Of a stretch of 46,067 nt of DNA, positions 22,358 through 31,313 are shown in pieces. How positions within the stretch are numbered: position 1 is the first letter of the stretch; each line of letters starts with the position of its first letter. This stretch comes from Streptobacillus ratti (GTDB lineage: Bacteria; Fusobacteriota; Fusobacteriia; Fusobacteriales; Leptotrichiaceae), in NCBI RefSeq assembly GCF_001891165.1, contig NZ_LKKW01000005.1, forward strand, positions 1-46,067, written 5' to 3'. The notes below the pieces were generated by a model. It was not told the origin of the DNA. It worked only from the letters and a program-made list of their open reading frames with translations, and ran no database searches. The position numbers and the translations under genes were made by a program.

Positions 22358-22890
22358 TAAAGTTAGAATATGATGTAGAATCAACTGTTAAAGAGTTTGA
22401 AAAAGCGCCTAAAGAACTTAAAAAAGCAATATCTTTTGCAATAAATAGGACTTTAGTTATGGTTAAAACTAGACAATTAAAAAGTGCAACAGATGAATAT
22501 TCTGTTAAAAGAAAGGATTTATCTAAAAACTTAAATTTGAAAAAGTCCACAACTTCAACTTTAAATGGAGTAATAAATGTTGTGGGCTCTCCTTTGGGGC
22601 TTGATCATTTTAAGTTAGTACCTAGATTTAGAAGCAAGAATAAAGTTGTAAGGGCCGCTGTTAAAAGGGGAGCTACTAAAGTCTTGCCTAATGCATTTAT
22701 AGCATATCATAATGGTTTTTTAGGTGCATTTAGTAGGGTAGGTAAATCAAGTTTACCCATTAAAAGATTAAAAGGTCCTTCTGCTCCACAAATGTTAGGA
22801 GGAAGTACAATTATTGAAAAATTGCAAGGATTTGCAGAAAGTAAACTAAAGGAAAGATTAGAACATGAGATTAGGAGATTAATTAAATGA
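22354..22890 (+). CDS. Minor tail protein Z-like / tail completion protein
   Basis: 178 residues from ATG 22354, overlapping the previous stop as ATGA. Basic, with 'ELKKAISFAINRTLVMVKTRQLKSATDEYSVKRKDLSKNLNLKKS', the signature of prophage minor tail protein Z (lambda gpZ). Likely terminates or connects the tail. Overlaps the next gene by 4 bp. Confidence 0.85.
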   Translation: MIKLEYDVESTVKEFEKAPKELKKAISFAINRTLVMVKTRQLKSATDEYSVKRKDLSKNLNLKKSTTSTLNGVINVVGSPLGLDHFKLVPRFRSKNKVVRAAVKRGATKVLPNAFIAYHNGFLGAFSRVGKSSLPIKRLKGPSAPQMLGGSTIIEKLQGFAESKLKERLEHEIRRLIK

Positions 22891-23396
22891 TAGTAAATAC
22901 AGAAAGGCATTTGTATGATTTTCTTAAGAAAGTTTTAACTAAAGAAAAATTAAAATCTTTTTGTGACGGTATAATTGATTATGATATAAATATATATCGT
23001 GGGTTCTTACCAACTAATGATTTTGCTGATAGAGAAAATGGAAACAAGACTAATAATTACTTTCCATTTGTTTTGTTAAGAATTGTTAATTTTTCACAAG
23101 AAACAACAGGTATTAATAGTTATGAAGCACCTGTTGATATTGAAATTTGGATAGGCACAAAAGAAGAAAAGGAAGAAGATTATATAAAAAATTTAGCATT
23201 AGGGGACTACATTAGACAACAATTATTAAGTGAAGTACATAAAAAAGGTTCATTTGCTGTTGATGTTACTAAAAATTTTTCAGTTAATTTTTTTAGTGAT
23301 AAGCAAGAACCTTTTTTCTATTCTAAAATAGATTTTGTTGTTTATGGGGAACCTGTAGATCCAATTAGTAACTGGGAGGAAAATACATGGATATAA
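22887..23396 (+). CDS. Tail terminator/completion-like protein
   Basis: 169 residues. 'FPFVLLRIVNFSQETTGINSYEAPVDIEIWIGTKEEKEEDYIKNLALGDYIRQQLL' has the strand-helix layout of tail terminator proteins that cap tail tubes. Family not recognised with certainty. Overlaps neighbours by 4 and 10 bp, so tightly coupled. Confidence 0.6.
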   Translation: MIVNTERHLYDFLKKVLTKEKLKSFCDGIIDYDINIYRGFLPTNDFADRENGNKTNNYFPFVLLRIVNFSQETTGINSYEAPVDIEIWIGTKEEKEEDYIKNLALGDYIRQQLLSEVHKKGSFAVDVTKNFSVNFFSDKQEPFFYSKIDFVVYGEPVDPISNWEENTWI

Positions 23397-23623
23397 AAAA
23401 ACAATATATCTACTTAGGTAAAAATATAGATTTATTAGGAATGAGATTTAATGAAGGTACGGTATATTACGGAGAAAAGATAGAAGAAGTTTTAGAAAAA
23501 TACCCGATATTATCTAAACTTTTAATAGAAGTTGAAAATGTTTCTAAATTAAAAATAAATAAAGTAGTATTAAATAAGATAACAGAAGAATTAAAAGAAA
23601 TAGTAGAGAAGGAGGGTAATTAA
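23387..23623 (+). CDS. Hypothetical protein before the tail sheath
   Basis: 78 residues. Beta start 'QYIYLGKNIDLLGMRFNEGTVYYGEKIEEVLEKYP', helical end. The position between tail completion and sheath genes matches small proteins such as DUF2635 in Mu-like phages, but no signature is certain. Confidence 0.6.
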   Translation: MDIKKQYIYLGKNIDLLGMRFNEGTVYYGEKIEEVLEKYPILSKLLIEVENVSKLKINKVVLNKITEELKEIVEKEGN

Positions 23624-25062
23624 TGGCATATAAACACGGGACCTATCAAAGTGAAGTAAAATCAGATATTAATTTGCCTGTTGAAATGGCATACGGTTAT
23701 TTTATTGTTGGTAATGCACCTATGAATAAAGTAAAACAGGATAAAAGAACTTCTAATAAAATTTTAAGAATATCAAGTTATAAAGAGGCTATAGAGATGT
23801 TTGGAGATACTAATGATTTAGATTTTAGTATTTCACAAGCAATAAAAATATTTTTTGAATTATATTCAGTATCACCATTATATGTAGTAAATTTAGTTGA
23901 TGTAGATAAACATAAAAAGACGGGTACTAAAATTACTGGTTTGAAAGTAGAAGATGGTAAAGTATTAATAAAAAATCATAAAATAATACCAGAAACAGTT
24001 ATTGTTAAAAATAATACAAATAGTGTTGAAATTGTAGATAAAGTATTGAATTGGACAGAAGAAGGGTTAGAGGTATATGTAACGCCTACGAATGATTCTA
24101 CTATAGATATTGAATACAATGAAATAGATTTATCAAAAATAACGAAAAGTGAAGCTATAGGTGGATATGATACTACTACAATGCAAAGAAAAGGATTAGA
24201 ATTATTAGACGAAGTATTTTTAAGTTATTCAGAATTACCAGCATTTATAGATGTTCCTGACTTTTCACATGAAGGTGATGTTGCAGCAGTTATGGCTACT
24301 AAAGCTAAAAATATGAATGGTGGAATGTTTGAGACAGTTGCTTTAATTAATGCACCATTAGATAAAAAATATGATGAATTATTAAAATGGAAAGATGATA
24401 GTAATATATTAGATAATGATCAAATTATTTTATATGGTAAATTAACGCTTGCTGGTAATTATTATAATCATTCAACACATTATGCTGCTTTATCATTATT
24501 AGTAGATAAAGAAAATGATGGTGTACCATGTCAGACACCATCAAATTATATGTATAAATGTGATGGCATGGTTTGGAAAGGTAAAGAAGGATATGAAAAT
24601 TTAAGATTAGATAAAGAAAATCAAGCTAATTTTTTAAATAAAAATGGTATAGTAACGGCTATAAATTTTAAAGGTTGGAGATGTTGGGGGTCTGAAACTG
24701 CTAAAAATCCATTGGCAACAGATCCTAAAGATAAGTTTGTATATACTAGAAGAATGTTTAAATATATAGGAAATGAATTAGTTATTACTTATTTTGATAC
24801 AGTAGATAAGAAATTTACTAGAAAACTTGCAGAAACTGTTACTAAATCTATAAATATTAGATTAAATTCATTTGTACCTAATAAATTATTAGAGGCAAAA
24901 GCTGAAATTTCTAAAGAAGATAACGGTTTAATAAATACAATAAATGGTGATATTACTTGGATAATAAAATTAGGAATAATTCCATCGTTAAAATCAATGA
25001 CATTTAAGAAAAAATATGATGTAGATGTTTTAACAAATTTTGCAAAAGGAATAAGTAAATAG
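23623..25062 (+). CDS. Contractile tail sheath protein
   Basis: 479 residues, right for Mu/P2-type sheaths. 'SDINLPVEMAYGYFIVGNAPM', 'PAFIDVPDFSHEGDVAAVMATKAKNMNGGMFETVALINAP' and 'NGIVTAINFKGWRCWGSETA...FVYTRRMFKYIGNELVITYFD' are sheath landmarks. It shows the phage is a myovirus despite its lambda-type head. Confidence 0.95.
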   Translation: MAYKHGTYQSEVKSDINLPVEMAYGYFIVGNAPMNKVKQDKRTSNKILRISSYKEAIEMFGDTNDLDFSISQAIKIFFELYSVSPLYVVNLVDVDKHKKTGTKITGLKVEDGKVLIKNHKIIPETVIVKNNTNSVEIVDKVLNWTEEGLEVYVTPTNDSTIDIEYNEIDLSKITKSEAIGGYDTTTMQRKGLELLDEVFLSYSELPAFIDVPDFSHEGDVAAVMATKAKNMNGGMFETVALINAPLDKKYDELLKWKDDSNILDNDQIILYGKLTLAGNYYNHSTHYAALSLLVDKENDGVPCQTPSNYMYKCDGMVWKGKEGYENLRLDKENQANFLNKNGIVTAINFKGWRCWGSETAKNPLATDPKDKFVYTRRMFKYIGNELVITYFDTVDKKFTRKLAETVTKSINIRLNSFVPNKLLEAKAEISKEDNGLINTINGDITWIIKLGIIPSLKSMTFKKKYDVDVLTNFAKGISK

Positions 25063-25074
25063 AAAGGAGAAAAT

Positions 25075-25605
25075 ATGGCAACAACAAATAATATACCTGT
25101 GGCGTTAAATAAAGTTGAAATATATATAAATGGTTCTAATAGTTTAGCTGGTATAGGTGAAGTAGAATTACCTAACATAGAACTTGCAACTGTAACTACA
25201 GAACAGATAGGTTTAACTTCTGAATATGATGCAGTTTTGGATGGACATTATAAGAAATTAGAAGCTAAAATAAAAATGGACACAGTAGATAATACATTAA
25301 TTACATTTAATAACGATAAGCCTATTTTATTGGAATGTAAGGGTGTAATTCAAGTTATGAATAAACAAACTCATGGTTTTGATTTATTAGGTGTAGATGT
25401 TACTATGAAAGGATTAATTAAAAAATTTGATGGTTTAAAACTAAAAAATGGTTCTAAATTAGAAACATCATTTGATTTATCTGTTTCATATTATGAATTA
25501 GTAATAGAAGGAAATCAAATAGTTCAAACAGATGTTTTTAATAACATATCAAATATAAATGGGCATAATAATAGTAAAGTGTTAGCTTTACTAGGAATAA
25601 TATAA
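25075..25605 (+). CDS. Tail tube protein (P2 FII family)
   Basis: 176 residues. 'IPVALNKVEIYINGSNSLAGIGEVELPNIELATVTTEQIG' and 'FDLLGVDVTMKGLIKKFDGLKLKNGSKLETSFDLSVSYYELVI' match P2 FII/Mu gpM tube proteins. Stacks inside the sheath. AAAGGAG before ATG. Confidence 0.92.
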   Translation: MATTNNIPVALNKVEIYINGSNSLAGIGEVELPNIELATVTTEQIGLTSEYDAVLDGHYKKLEAKIKMDTVDNTLITFNNDKPILLECKGVIQVMNKQTHGFDLLGVDVTMKGLIKKFDGLKLKNGSKLETSFDLSVSYYELVIEGNQIVQTDVFNNISNINGHNNSKVLALLGII

Positions 25606-25619
25606 GGAGAAGATAAAAT

Positions 25620-25943
25620 ATGATAATAAAATTAAGTAGAGAATATAATTTTTCAGGAAGAACATTTAATGAATTTGAGTTAGATTTTGATATTTTAACT
25701 GGAAAGGATATGATAGCCTTAGAAAAAGAATATAAATTAAGAAATAAAGGTTCTATAATAAAAGAATTGGAAGATGGATGGGCATTAACAGTTGCTGCAA
25801 GACTTATAGATGTAAAATATGGAGATTTATTAAATTTAAATGCTAATGATTATTTAAGATTAATAAATACTGTTAAGGCTTTTTTGAACAAAACATTGGA
25901 GGTTACAGAGGAGAAAGAGAGTATGGAGGAAACGGAAGAATAA
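25620..25943 (+). CDS. Tail assembly chaperone, short form (gpE-like)
   Basis: 107 residues with 'TFNEFELDFDILTGKDMIALEKEYK...WALTVAARLIDVKYGDLLNLNANDYLRLINTVKAFLN', the P2 gpE/XkdN-type assembly protein between tube and tape measure. Near its end the codons GCT-TTT-TTG form a T-TTT-TTG slippery heptamer at 25880-25886. A -1 slip yields a longer protein. Confidence 0.88.
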   Translation: MIIKLSREYNFSGRTFNEFELDFDILTGKDMIALEKEYKLRNKGSIIKELEDGWALTVAARLIDVKYGDLLNLNANDYLRLINTVKAFLNKTLEVTEEKESMEETEE

Positions 25944-26119
25944 ATCATGTTGAAATATTGTTAGATACTATAACTGATTTATTAGGAATATTAAATAATT
26001 CACAAATTAATTTAAATGTTAGTTATGATGATTTGATAAGTTGTAGTTTATATGAATTACAATATTGGATAAATAGGGGTAATAGAATAGTAGAGATGTT
26101 AAAAGAACAAAATGAATAA
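25877..26119 (+). CDS. Tail assembly chaperone extension (E'), reached by -1 frameshift
   Basis: Frame -1 relative to gpE, open from 25877 to TAA 26117-26119, about 79 codons. After slippage at T-TTT-TTG (25880-25886) the product reads on as FEQNIGGYRGEREYGGNGRI, then HVEILLDTITDLLGILNN and a helical end LYELQYWINRGNRIVEMLKEQNE. As I recall, P2 E/E' uses the same TTTTTTG heptamer. The frame lacks a good independent start, which argues for frameshifting. Confidence 0.75.
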   Translation, partial: GFFEQNIGGYRGEREYGGNGRINHVEILLDTITDLLGILNNSQINLNVSYDDLISCSLYELQYWINRGNRIVEMLKEQNE

Positions 26120-26135
26120 AACAGTAATAAAAAAG

Positions 26136-26177
26136 GCGACTGTCAACTAAGTTGATTTGTCGCTTTATATTTTTATT
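26136..26177 (+). terminator. Terminator between tail chaperone and moron
   Basis: GCGAC-tg-TCAAC-taa-GTTGA-ttt-GTCGC, a two-part hairpin followed by T-rich DNA (TTTATATTTTTATT); A-rich upstream side makes it usable from both directions. It separates the tail genes from the convergent moron. Confidence 0.65.
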
Positions 26178-26445
26178 ATTCATTGTAAAAGATATCGTAG
26201 AATGAATAAATTATATAATTAATGTAATTATATACTACAATATATAACCATAGAATAACTGTAATAACAAATATTTTTCCTGAAAAACTCATATTAAATA
26301 CACCAAGTAGTAATATACCTAAAGGAAAAAAAATAGTAAAAGTTGCTGAAATAAGAAATAATATTAATATGGCTTTTAATGTTTCAATTATTATTTTTTT
26401 AAGTATTTTAATTATTAATTTTTTTGTAGATGTACTAATTTTCAT
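26176..26445 (-). CDS. Moron: small membrane protein on the opposite strand
   Basis: 89 residues. A basic N-terminal helix (TKKLIIKILKKIIIETLK), then membrane helices at about 19-45 and 55-82. It is the only minus-strand gene in the late region, sits between chaperone and tape measure, and has its own strong promoter, ribosome site (AAGGAGATGA) and terminator. That self-contained design is typical of morons expressed in the lysogen, often superinfection-exclusion proteins. Function itself is not recognised. Confidence 0.75.
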   Translation of the reverse strand: MKISTSTKKLIIKILKKIIIETLKAILILFLISATFTIFFPLGILLLGVFNMSFSGKIFVITVILWLYIVVYNYINYIIYSFYDIFYNE

Positions 26446-26466
26446 TTAATCATCTCCTTTTAATTA

Positions 26467-26495
26467 ATTATATCATTTAAATCATAAGTTTTCAA
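26467..26495 (-). promoter_or_regulatory. Moron promoter
   Basis: On the minus strand TTGAAA (26495-26490), 17-bp spacer, perfect TATAAT (26472-26467), about 20 bases before the start codon. No late-type repeats nearby, so expression should not need phage induction. Confidence 0.8.
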
Positions 26496-26511
26496 GAAAG
26501 GAGGACATTAG

Positions 26512-28980
26512 ATGGCTAAAAATATGGAATTTAATTTAGTGCTTGGAGTTGCAGCTGCAGGAGCTTTAACATCATTAGCTAAAGCAGGTAATGCTTTTAA
26601 AGAATTAGCTGTAAAAGCAGAAGCATTAGATAGTAATTTAAAAAAATTAAGCGATTCACAAGAAAAGTTAAAAAATGTTAAAGAGTCTTTGCAAAGTTAT
26701 AAAAATTTATCAAATGAATATGTAAGAGCTGTAACTAAATTAAATGAACTAAAAAAAGTATATGAAAAAACAGGCAAAAGTAATGCTGGACTATCAAAGA
26801 AAATAAAAGAACAAATGTCATTAATTGATAAATTAAATAAGAAAAAAGAACATCAAAAAAATGTGTTTAAAGCTGCTAGAAGTGAAATAGAAAAAGAGGG
26901 TTACTCAATAAAAAAATATTCAGAACATATAGATGCATTAAATAGAAAAATAAAATTTCAGACTTTAAGAAAAAAAATAAATAATTTTTATGATAGTGCG
27001 GATAATGTAGTAGGAAATATTTCTAACTTTGCTGATAAAAGGTTATCAGTTGGTACAAGATTTGGTGCAGTTGTAGGATTGCCAGTAAAAATATATATGG
27101 ATATAGAAGAGTCGCAAGCAGATTTAAGAAAAATGCTAGGAGATGAGGCTAAGAAATACTATTCTAATTTAAGAAAGATATCAGATAATTCTCCATTATC
27201 ACAAGTTGAAATTTTTGAAATTTCAGGAGCTTTAGCACAATCAGGAATTAAAGGAGAAGAATTAGTTGAATATACTAAAAAAGCACAACAAATAGCAGTA
27301 GCATTTGATTTAGGAACAAAGGAAGCTGGAGAATTTCTAGCAAAGACTAAAAATCAATTACAATTAGGGCAAAAAGAATTATTTAAATATGCTGATACAA
27401 TTAATTATTTATCAGATAATACAGCTTCTAAAGCTCATGAAATAGTAGAAATATCACAAAGAGTTGCCTCATTAGGAGGTGTTGCTGGAATATCACATGA
27501 AGCAGTTGCAAGTTTTGGTGCAACACTTTTATCAGTTGGTAAAACTCCAGAAATAGCTTCAACAGGACTTAAAAAGCTTTATACTGGTTTAGTGTCAGGT
27601 ACTGCAGCAACGAAAGCACAACGAGACGCTTTTGCTTTATTAGGTACAGATACTATGACATTAGCTAAAAGTATGAAAGAAAATGGAGAAGAAACAGTTA
27701 TAGCAGTATTAAGTAGATTGAAAGAACTCCCTAAACATATGCAAGTTTCTACAATAAAACAGATTTTCGGTTCAGAAGCATTAGATTCAATAACTGGTAT
27801 GATGGCTAATGTTGAAATGTTAAAACAAAACTTAGAAAAAGCAAAATCAGCTCAAGCACAAGGAGCTGTAGAAGCAGAGTATAAGAACAGATTGGACACT
27901 TTAAAAAGTGATATGTTAATAGTTAAAAATAAACTATTTAATGCTTTAGCAGATGCAGGGAAAGCATTAGCACCTGTAATTAAAAATTTATTGGTTTCAA
28001 TAACCCCATTTATAGAAAAACTTGCTAGGTTTGTAGAAAATAACCCTAAATTTGTAGAAAATTTTTTGAAAGCCTTAGGTGTCATGGCTTTATTTAATAT
28101 TGTAGTTGGAATAGCTTTAAAGGGTCTTGTATCTCTTATATCATCTTTTATTAGTATTTCTAAAGCAATTACGTATTTTGTAAATGTTTTATCATTTACT
28201 ATTAAGGGTTTTAAATTTTTAATTTCATTTCTACCCTCTGCTGTAGGGGTATTTAAAAGTTTATTTGGTATATTGAAAGCTGTGAGTATAGTAATTAAGA
28301 CATTTTTTGTTGCTAATCCTTTGGTATTGATAGGGGTAATAGTAGTTGCAGTAGTTTCTGGTCTTGTGCTTATGTATAAAAAATTTGCATGGTTTAGAAA
28401 TTTTGTTAATAAAATATGGACTGGTATTAAATTTGGTGCAGTTTATGTATTTCAAAAGATTAAAAATGGAGTAATAGCTGTTTTTAATGGAATAAAGGGA
28501 GCTATAGTTATTATAATTGAAAAATGTAAACAGTTATTTATGGGATTATTTTCTTGGATTTCTAAGGGCTGGCAAGGAATTAAAAATACTGTTTCTAAAG
28601 TTGGAAGTTGGATAAATCCGTTTAACTGGGGTAAAAATTATTCGGGTACTAATTATTGGAGAGGAGGGTTAACAACAGTTGCAGAACGTGGGGCAGAGTT
28701 AATTAATTATGGGGGTAGTTCTATTCTTGCAACATCTAGTATGCTATTGAACCTACCTAAAGGAACAAATATATTAAATAATTCTCAGACTAGAAGTACT
28801 TTACAGGATAAAGTAAATAGTTTAAAAACTAATGCAAGTAATACTATACAGGATATAAAAACTAGTGGCGATAATCTTAATTTCTACATAACAGGGCAAG
28901 ATCCTAAAGAAATAGCAAGAGAAGTATTAAAAATAATAAATGAAAATAATAATAGAAAAAGAAGGGTGGCTTTTGATTAA
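26512..28980 (+). CDS. Tape measure protein
   Basis: 822 residues. N-terminal coiled coil (about 20-150), the TP901-type core 'SQVEIFEISGALAQSGIKGEELVEYTKKAQQIAVAFDLGTKEAGEFLAKTK' and 'ALGVMALFNIVVGIALKGLVSLI', then several hydrophobic helices (about 540-650) and a Trp/Gly-rich end. It sets tail length and threads the membrane during DNA entry. Strong AAAGGAGGA. Its promoter supply must come from read-through, because the moron terminator lies upstream. Confidence 0.95.
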   Translation: MAKNMEFNLVLGVAAAGALTSLAKAGNAFKELAVKAEALDSNLKKLSDSQEKLKNVKESLQSYKNLSNEYVRAVTKLNELKKVYEKTGKSNAGLSKKIKEQMSLIDKLNKKKEHQKNVFKAARSEIEKEGYSIKKYSEHIDALNRKIKFQTLRKKINNFYDSADNVVGNISNFADKRLSVGTRFGAVVGLPVKIYMDIEESQADLRKMLGDEAKKYYSNLRKISDNSPLSQVEIFEISGALAQSGIKGEELVEYTKKAQQIAVAFDLGTKEAGEFLAKTKNQLQLGQKELFKYADTINYLSDNTASKAHEIVEISQRVASLGGVAGISHEAVASFGATLLSVGKTPEIASTGLKKLYTGLVSGTAATKAQRDAFALLGTDTMTLAKSMKENGEETVIAVLSRLKELPKHMQVSTIKQIFGSEALDSITGMMANVEMLKQNLEKAKSAQAQGAVEAEYKNRLDTLKSDMLIVKNKLFNALADAGKALAPVIKNLLVSITPFIEKLARFVENNPKFVENFLKALGVMALFNIVVGIALKGLVSLISSFISISKAITYFVNVLSFTIKGFKFLISFLPSAVGVFKSLFGILKAVSIVIKTFFVANPLVLIGVIVVAVVSGLVLMYKKFAWFRNFVNKIWTGIKFGAVYVFQKIKNGVIAVFNGIKGAIVIIIEKCKQLFMGLFSWISKGWQGIKNTVSKVGSWINPFNWGKNYSGTNYWRGGLTTVAERGAELINYGGSSILATSSMLLNLPKGTNILNNSQTRSTLQDKVNSLKTNASNTIQDIKTSGDNLNFYITGQDPKEIAREVLKIINENNNRKRRVAFD

Positions 28981-29204
28981 TGGAAGATGTAAGAGTATAT
29001 TTAACAGTTTCTGGTGATACGTGGGATTTGATTTCATATAAAGTATATGGTAATGAATTTTATTGTAGTAATCTAATAAAGGCTAATTTAGATTTAATTG
29101 ATATAGCTGTATTTGATTCAAATATTCCTATTATTATTCCAGAATTAAAAGCTAATGATATTATAAAAGATTATTCTATGTTACCACCTTGGAAAAGAGA
29201 TTAG
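28980..29204 (+). CDS. Tail protein X (gpX, LysM-like)
   Basis: 74 residues. 'VYLTVSGDTWDLISYKVYGNEFYCSNLIKANLDL...IIIPEL' is the LysM-like P2 gpX. Required for tail tip assembly. Start overlaps the tape measure stop (TAATG). Confidence 0.93.
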   Translation: MEDVRVYLTVSGDTWDLISYKVYGNEFYCSNLIKANLDLIDIAVFDSNIPIIIPELKANDIIKDYSMLPPWKRD

Positions 29205-29206
29205 TT

Positions 29207-29944
29207 ATGTTAGCTAGGCGTATAAGAGCAATAATAATATTTAATAAAAAGGATATAAGTAATGATATAAGCCATTCTATAAGCTCTATAAGATATACAG
29301 ATAATTCAAGAAATGCTATAGATGATTTAGAAATTGAGTTAGAGAATTTAGATTATAGATGGCTTAGGGAATGGTATCCTGATGAAAAAGCACAGCTTGT
29401 AGTTGGTCTTTTTCAAGGTGATAATGAAAGTGGTGAGGGCATTTCTTTAGGAACTTTTTATATAGATGAACCAACATTTAATGATAATAGACTTAATTTA
29501 AAATGTATAGCATTACCTTTAAGAAGTAATATTAGAGATCAAAAAAATACTAAGGCTTGGGAAAAAATAACATTAGAAGAATTAATATCTCAAATAGCAG
29601 CAAAACATGGTATGAGTATATTATTACATGCTGATAATGAATTTTTTGAAAGAATAGATCAAAGTAATGAAACAGATTTAAAATTTATAGATAGAATTTG
29701 TGTAGAACATGGTTTAAGTATGAAAATATCAGATGATAAAATAATAGTCTTTGATGAGGATAATATGCTATTTAATAAAGCTGTAGTAGTATTTAGTATA
29801 GATGATTATAGGATAAGAAGCTTTACCCTAAGAAAGCAAAATAAGGAAATTTATGATAAAGTCGAAGTATCGTATTATGACCCAGATAAAAAGAAATTAA
29901 TAAAAGAAATAATAACTAAAAAAGAGTTGGAAAAGAGAAATTGA
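29207..29944 (+). CDS. Late control protein D-like baseplate hub, N-terminal part
   Basis: 246 residues from ATG 29207. 'SSIRYTDNSRNAIDDLEIELENLDYRWLREWYPDEKAQLVVGLF', 'GTFYIDEPTFNDNRLNLKCIALPLRSNIRDQKNTKAWEKITLEELISQIAAKHG' and 'DLKFIDRICVEHGLSMKI' match P2 gpD/XkdQ. Those proteins are about 330-390 residues; this one stops early and the rest lies in the next gene in the -1 frame. Confidence 0.88.
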   Translation: MLARRIRAIIIFNKKDISNDISHSISSIRYTDNSRNAIDDLEIELENLDYRWLREWYPDEKAQLVVGLFQGDNESGEGISLGTFYIDEPTFNDNRLNLKCIALPLRSNIRDQKNTKAWEKITLEELISQIAAKHGMSILLHADNEFFERIDQSNETDLKFIDRICVEHGLSMKISDDKIIVFDEDNMLFNKAVVVFSIDDYRIRSFTLRKQNKEIYDKVEVSYYDPDKKKLIKEIITKKELEKRN

Positions 29945-29946
29945 CA

Positions 29947-30288
29947 ATGGCTGATAAATATGAAATTGTTAAAAATAAGTTATTTAATAATGCATTATCT
30001 AAAAAGAAATTAGCAGAAGTGGAAAAAGTAAAAAAAGTTAAAACTAAAGGTAAAAGCAAAAGTAAAAAAATCGCTAAAAAGATAATGAGAGATATTGCAA
30101 GAAAAGAATGTAGAATTAATTTAAATGTTGATGGTGATTTTAAATATGTTGCAGGTGGGATTATAGAGCTTGATAGTTCATTTGGTAAGTTTGAGGGTAT
30201 ATATATAATAGAAACAGTGACGCATAACGTTGATGGTGACTATTCGTGTGATATAGAAGCAACAAAAATAAAAGAAAGGAGTAAATAA
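29947..30288 (+). CDS. Late control protein D-like, C-terminal part (split gene)
   Basis: 113 residues from ATG 29947, which begins 2 bases after the previous stop. 'AKKIMRDIARKECRINLNVDGDFKYVAGGIIELDSSFGKFEGIYIIETVTHNVDGDYSCDIEATKI' is the usual C-terminal domain of gpD/XkdQ. The N-terminal 50 residues are a Lys-rich linker. The two parts together give about 360 residues, a normal gpD. Either a naturally split pair or an old frameshift. Confidence 0.8.
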   Translation: MADKYEIVKNKLFNNALSKKKLAEVEKVKKVKTKGKSKSKKIAKKIMRDIARKECRINLNVDGDFKYVAGGIIELDSSFGKFEGIYIIETVTHNVDGDYSCDIEATKIKERSK

Positions 30289-30795
30289 ATGGAAATATTT
30301 AAAGTTGGGGAAGTAAGTGATATGGATGTAGAAAAAGGTAAAGTTAGGGTAATATTTCCACAAGAAGATGATTTGGTAAGTGATTGGATAAATATATTAG
30401 TTCCTTTTAGTGAAAGTTATCAAGATAGTTATATGTTATCTAAAGGACAGACTGTATATTGCTTATTTATTCCAGGGATGATTGAACAGGGTGTGGTTCT
30501 AGGTTCTCCTATGAGAAAAGGTCCAAGCAATGAAAATGAAATTAAAAGAACATTTTCTGATGGTGGCTTTTGGTCATATAAAGATGGAATTTTAACATTA
30601 GAACCTATTGAAAAAATAAAGATTAATGCTAAAAAAATAGAAATAAATGCAGATGTTGAAATATCTAAAAATGTTAAAATAAAATCTGATTTAACAGTTG
30701 ATGGAAGTACTATAACTGGTGGAAGTATTAACCTAAATACACATACACATTCTGGAATTTATCCAGGTCCAGGTATTACAGGAGGTCCACAGTAA
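30289..30795 (+). CDS. Baseplate spike protein (gpV-like)
   Basis: 168 residues. OB-fold start ('GEVSDMDVEKGKVRVIFPQEDDLVSDWINILVPF'), a beta-helix stem (about 95-150 with 'KIKINAKKIEINADVEISKNVKIKS') and the tip 'NTHTHSGIYPGPGITGGPQ', whose HxH motif binds iron at the point of P2-like spikes. Pierces the cell envelope. Confidence 0.92.
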   Translation: MEIFKVGEVSDMDVEKGKVRVIFPQEDDLVSDWINILVPFSESYQDSYMLSKGQTVYCLFIPGMIEQGVVLGSPMRKGPSNENEIKRTFSDGGFWSYKDGILTLEPIEKIKINAKKIEINADVEISKNVKIKSDLTVDGSTITGGSINLNTHTHSGIYPGPGITGGPQ

Positions 30796-31313
30796 TGATA
30801 GGAAGTTTTGGAAAATTAATATTTGAAGTGTCAGATAAAAAGGTTGTTTCTTTAAATAATCAAATTTCAAGGAGTTATAAGGCAAAAATTATCGAACATT
30901 CTCCTATTTATGGCATAGGTATGCTTAGGTTTCAGGGTAGAGAATTAATTACTGTTAGCTTTAATATTCATTTTAATAGAACACTTACCCCTAATTTAAG
31001 AGAAGAAGTATTAAAAGTTAAAGATATGTTTGAAAAAGGTGAAGTTAATAATCTAGTTTTTGGAGGTCAAGTATTTGGCGAAAATCCATTTATAATAACA
31101 GAATTAAATGAAACTAACAGCTATTATAATATTAATGCTTCAGACTTTGATGTTATAGAATTAAGTTTGTCTTTAAAAGAATATATAGAAAAACCTAAAA
31201 ATCATAATGATAGAATAATTAAACAAAATGATAATAGACCAAAGTTAGCAAAATTAAATAAATCCAGTGTACAAAAAAAGCAAATAAAAATATTAAAAGG
31301 AGCTAAAAAATGA
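30795..31313 (+). CDS. Tail protein U (gpU-like)
   Basis: 172 residues. 'MIGSFGKLIFEVSDKKVVSLNN...EHSPIYGIGMLRFQGRELITVSFNIHF' matches P2 gpU. Basic C-terminal tail. Start overlaps the gpV-like stop and its stop overlaps the next gene. Confidence 0.88.
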   Translation: MIGSFGKLIFEVSDKKVVSLNNQISRSYKAKIIEHSPIYGIGMLRFQGRELITVSFNIHFNRTLTPNLREEVLKVKDMFEKGEVNNLVFGGQVFGENPFIITELNETNSYYNINASDFDVIELSLSLKEYIEKPKNHNDRIIKQNDNRPKLAKLNKSSVQKKQIKILKGAKK

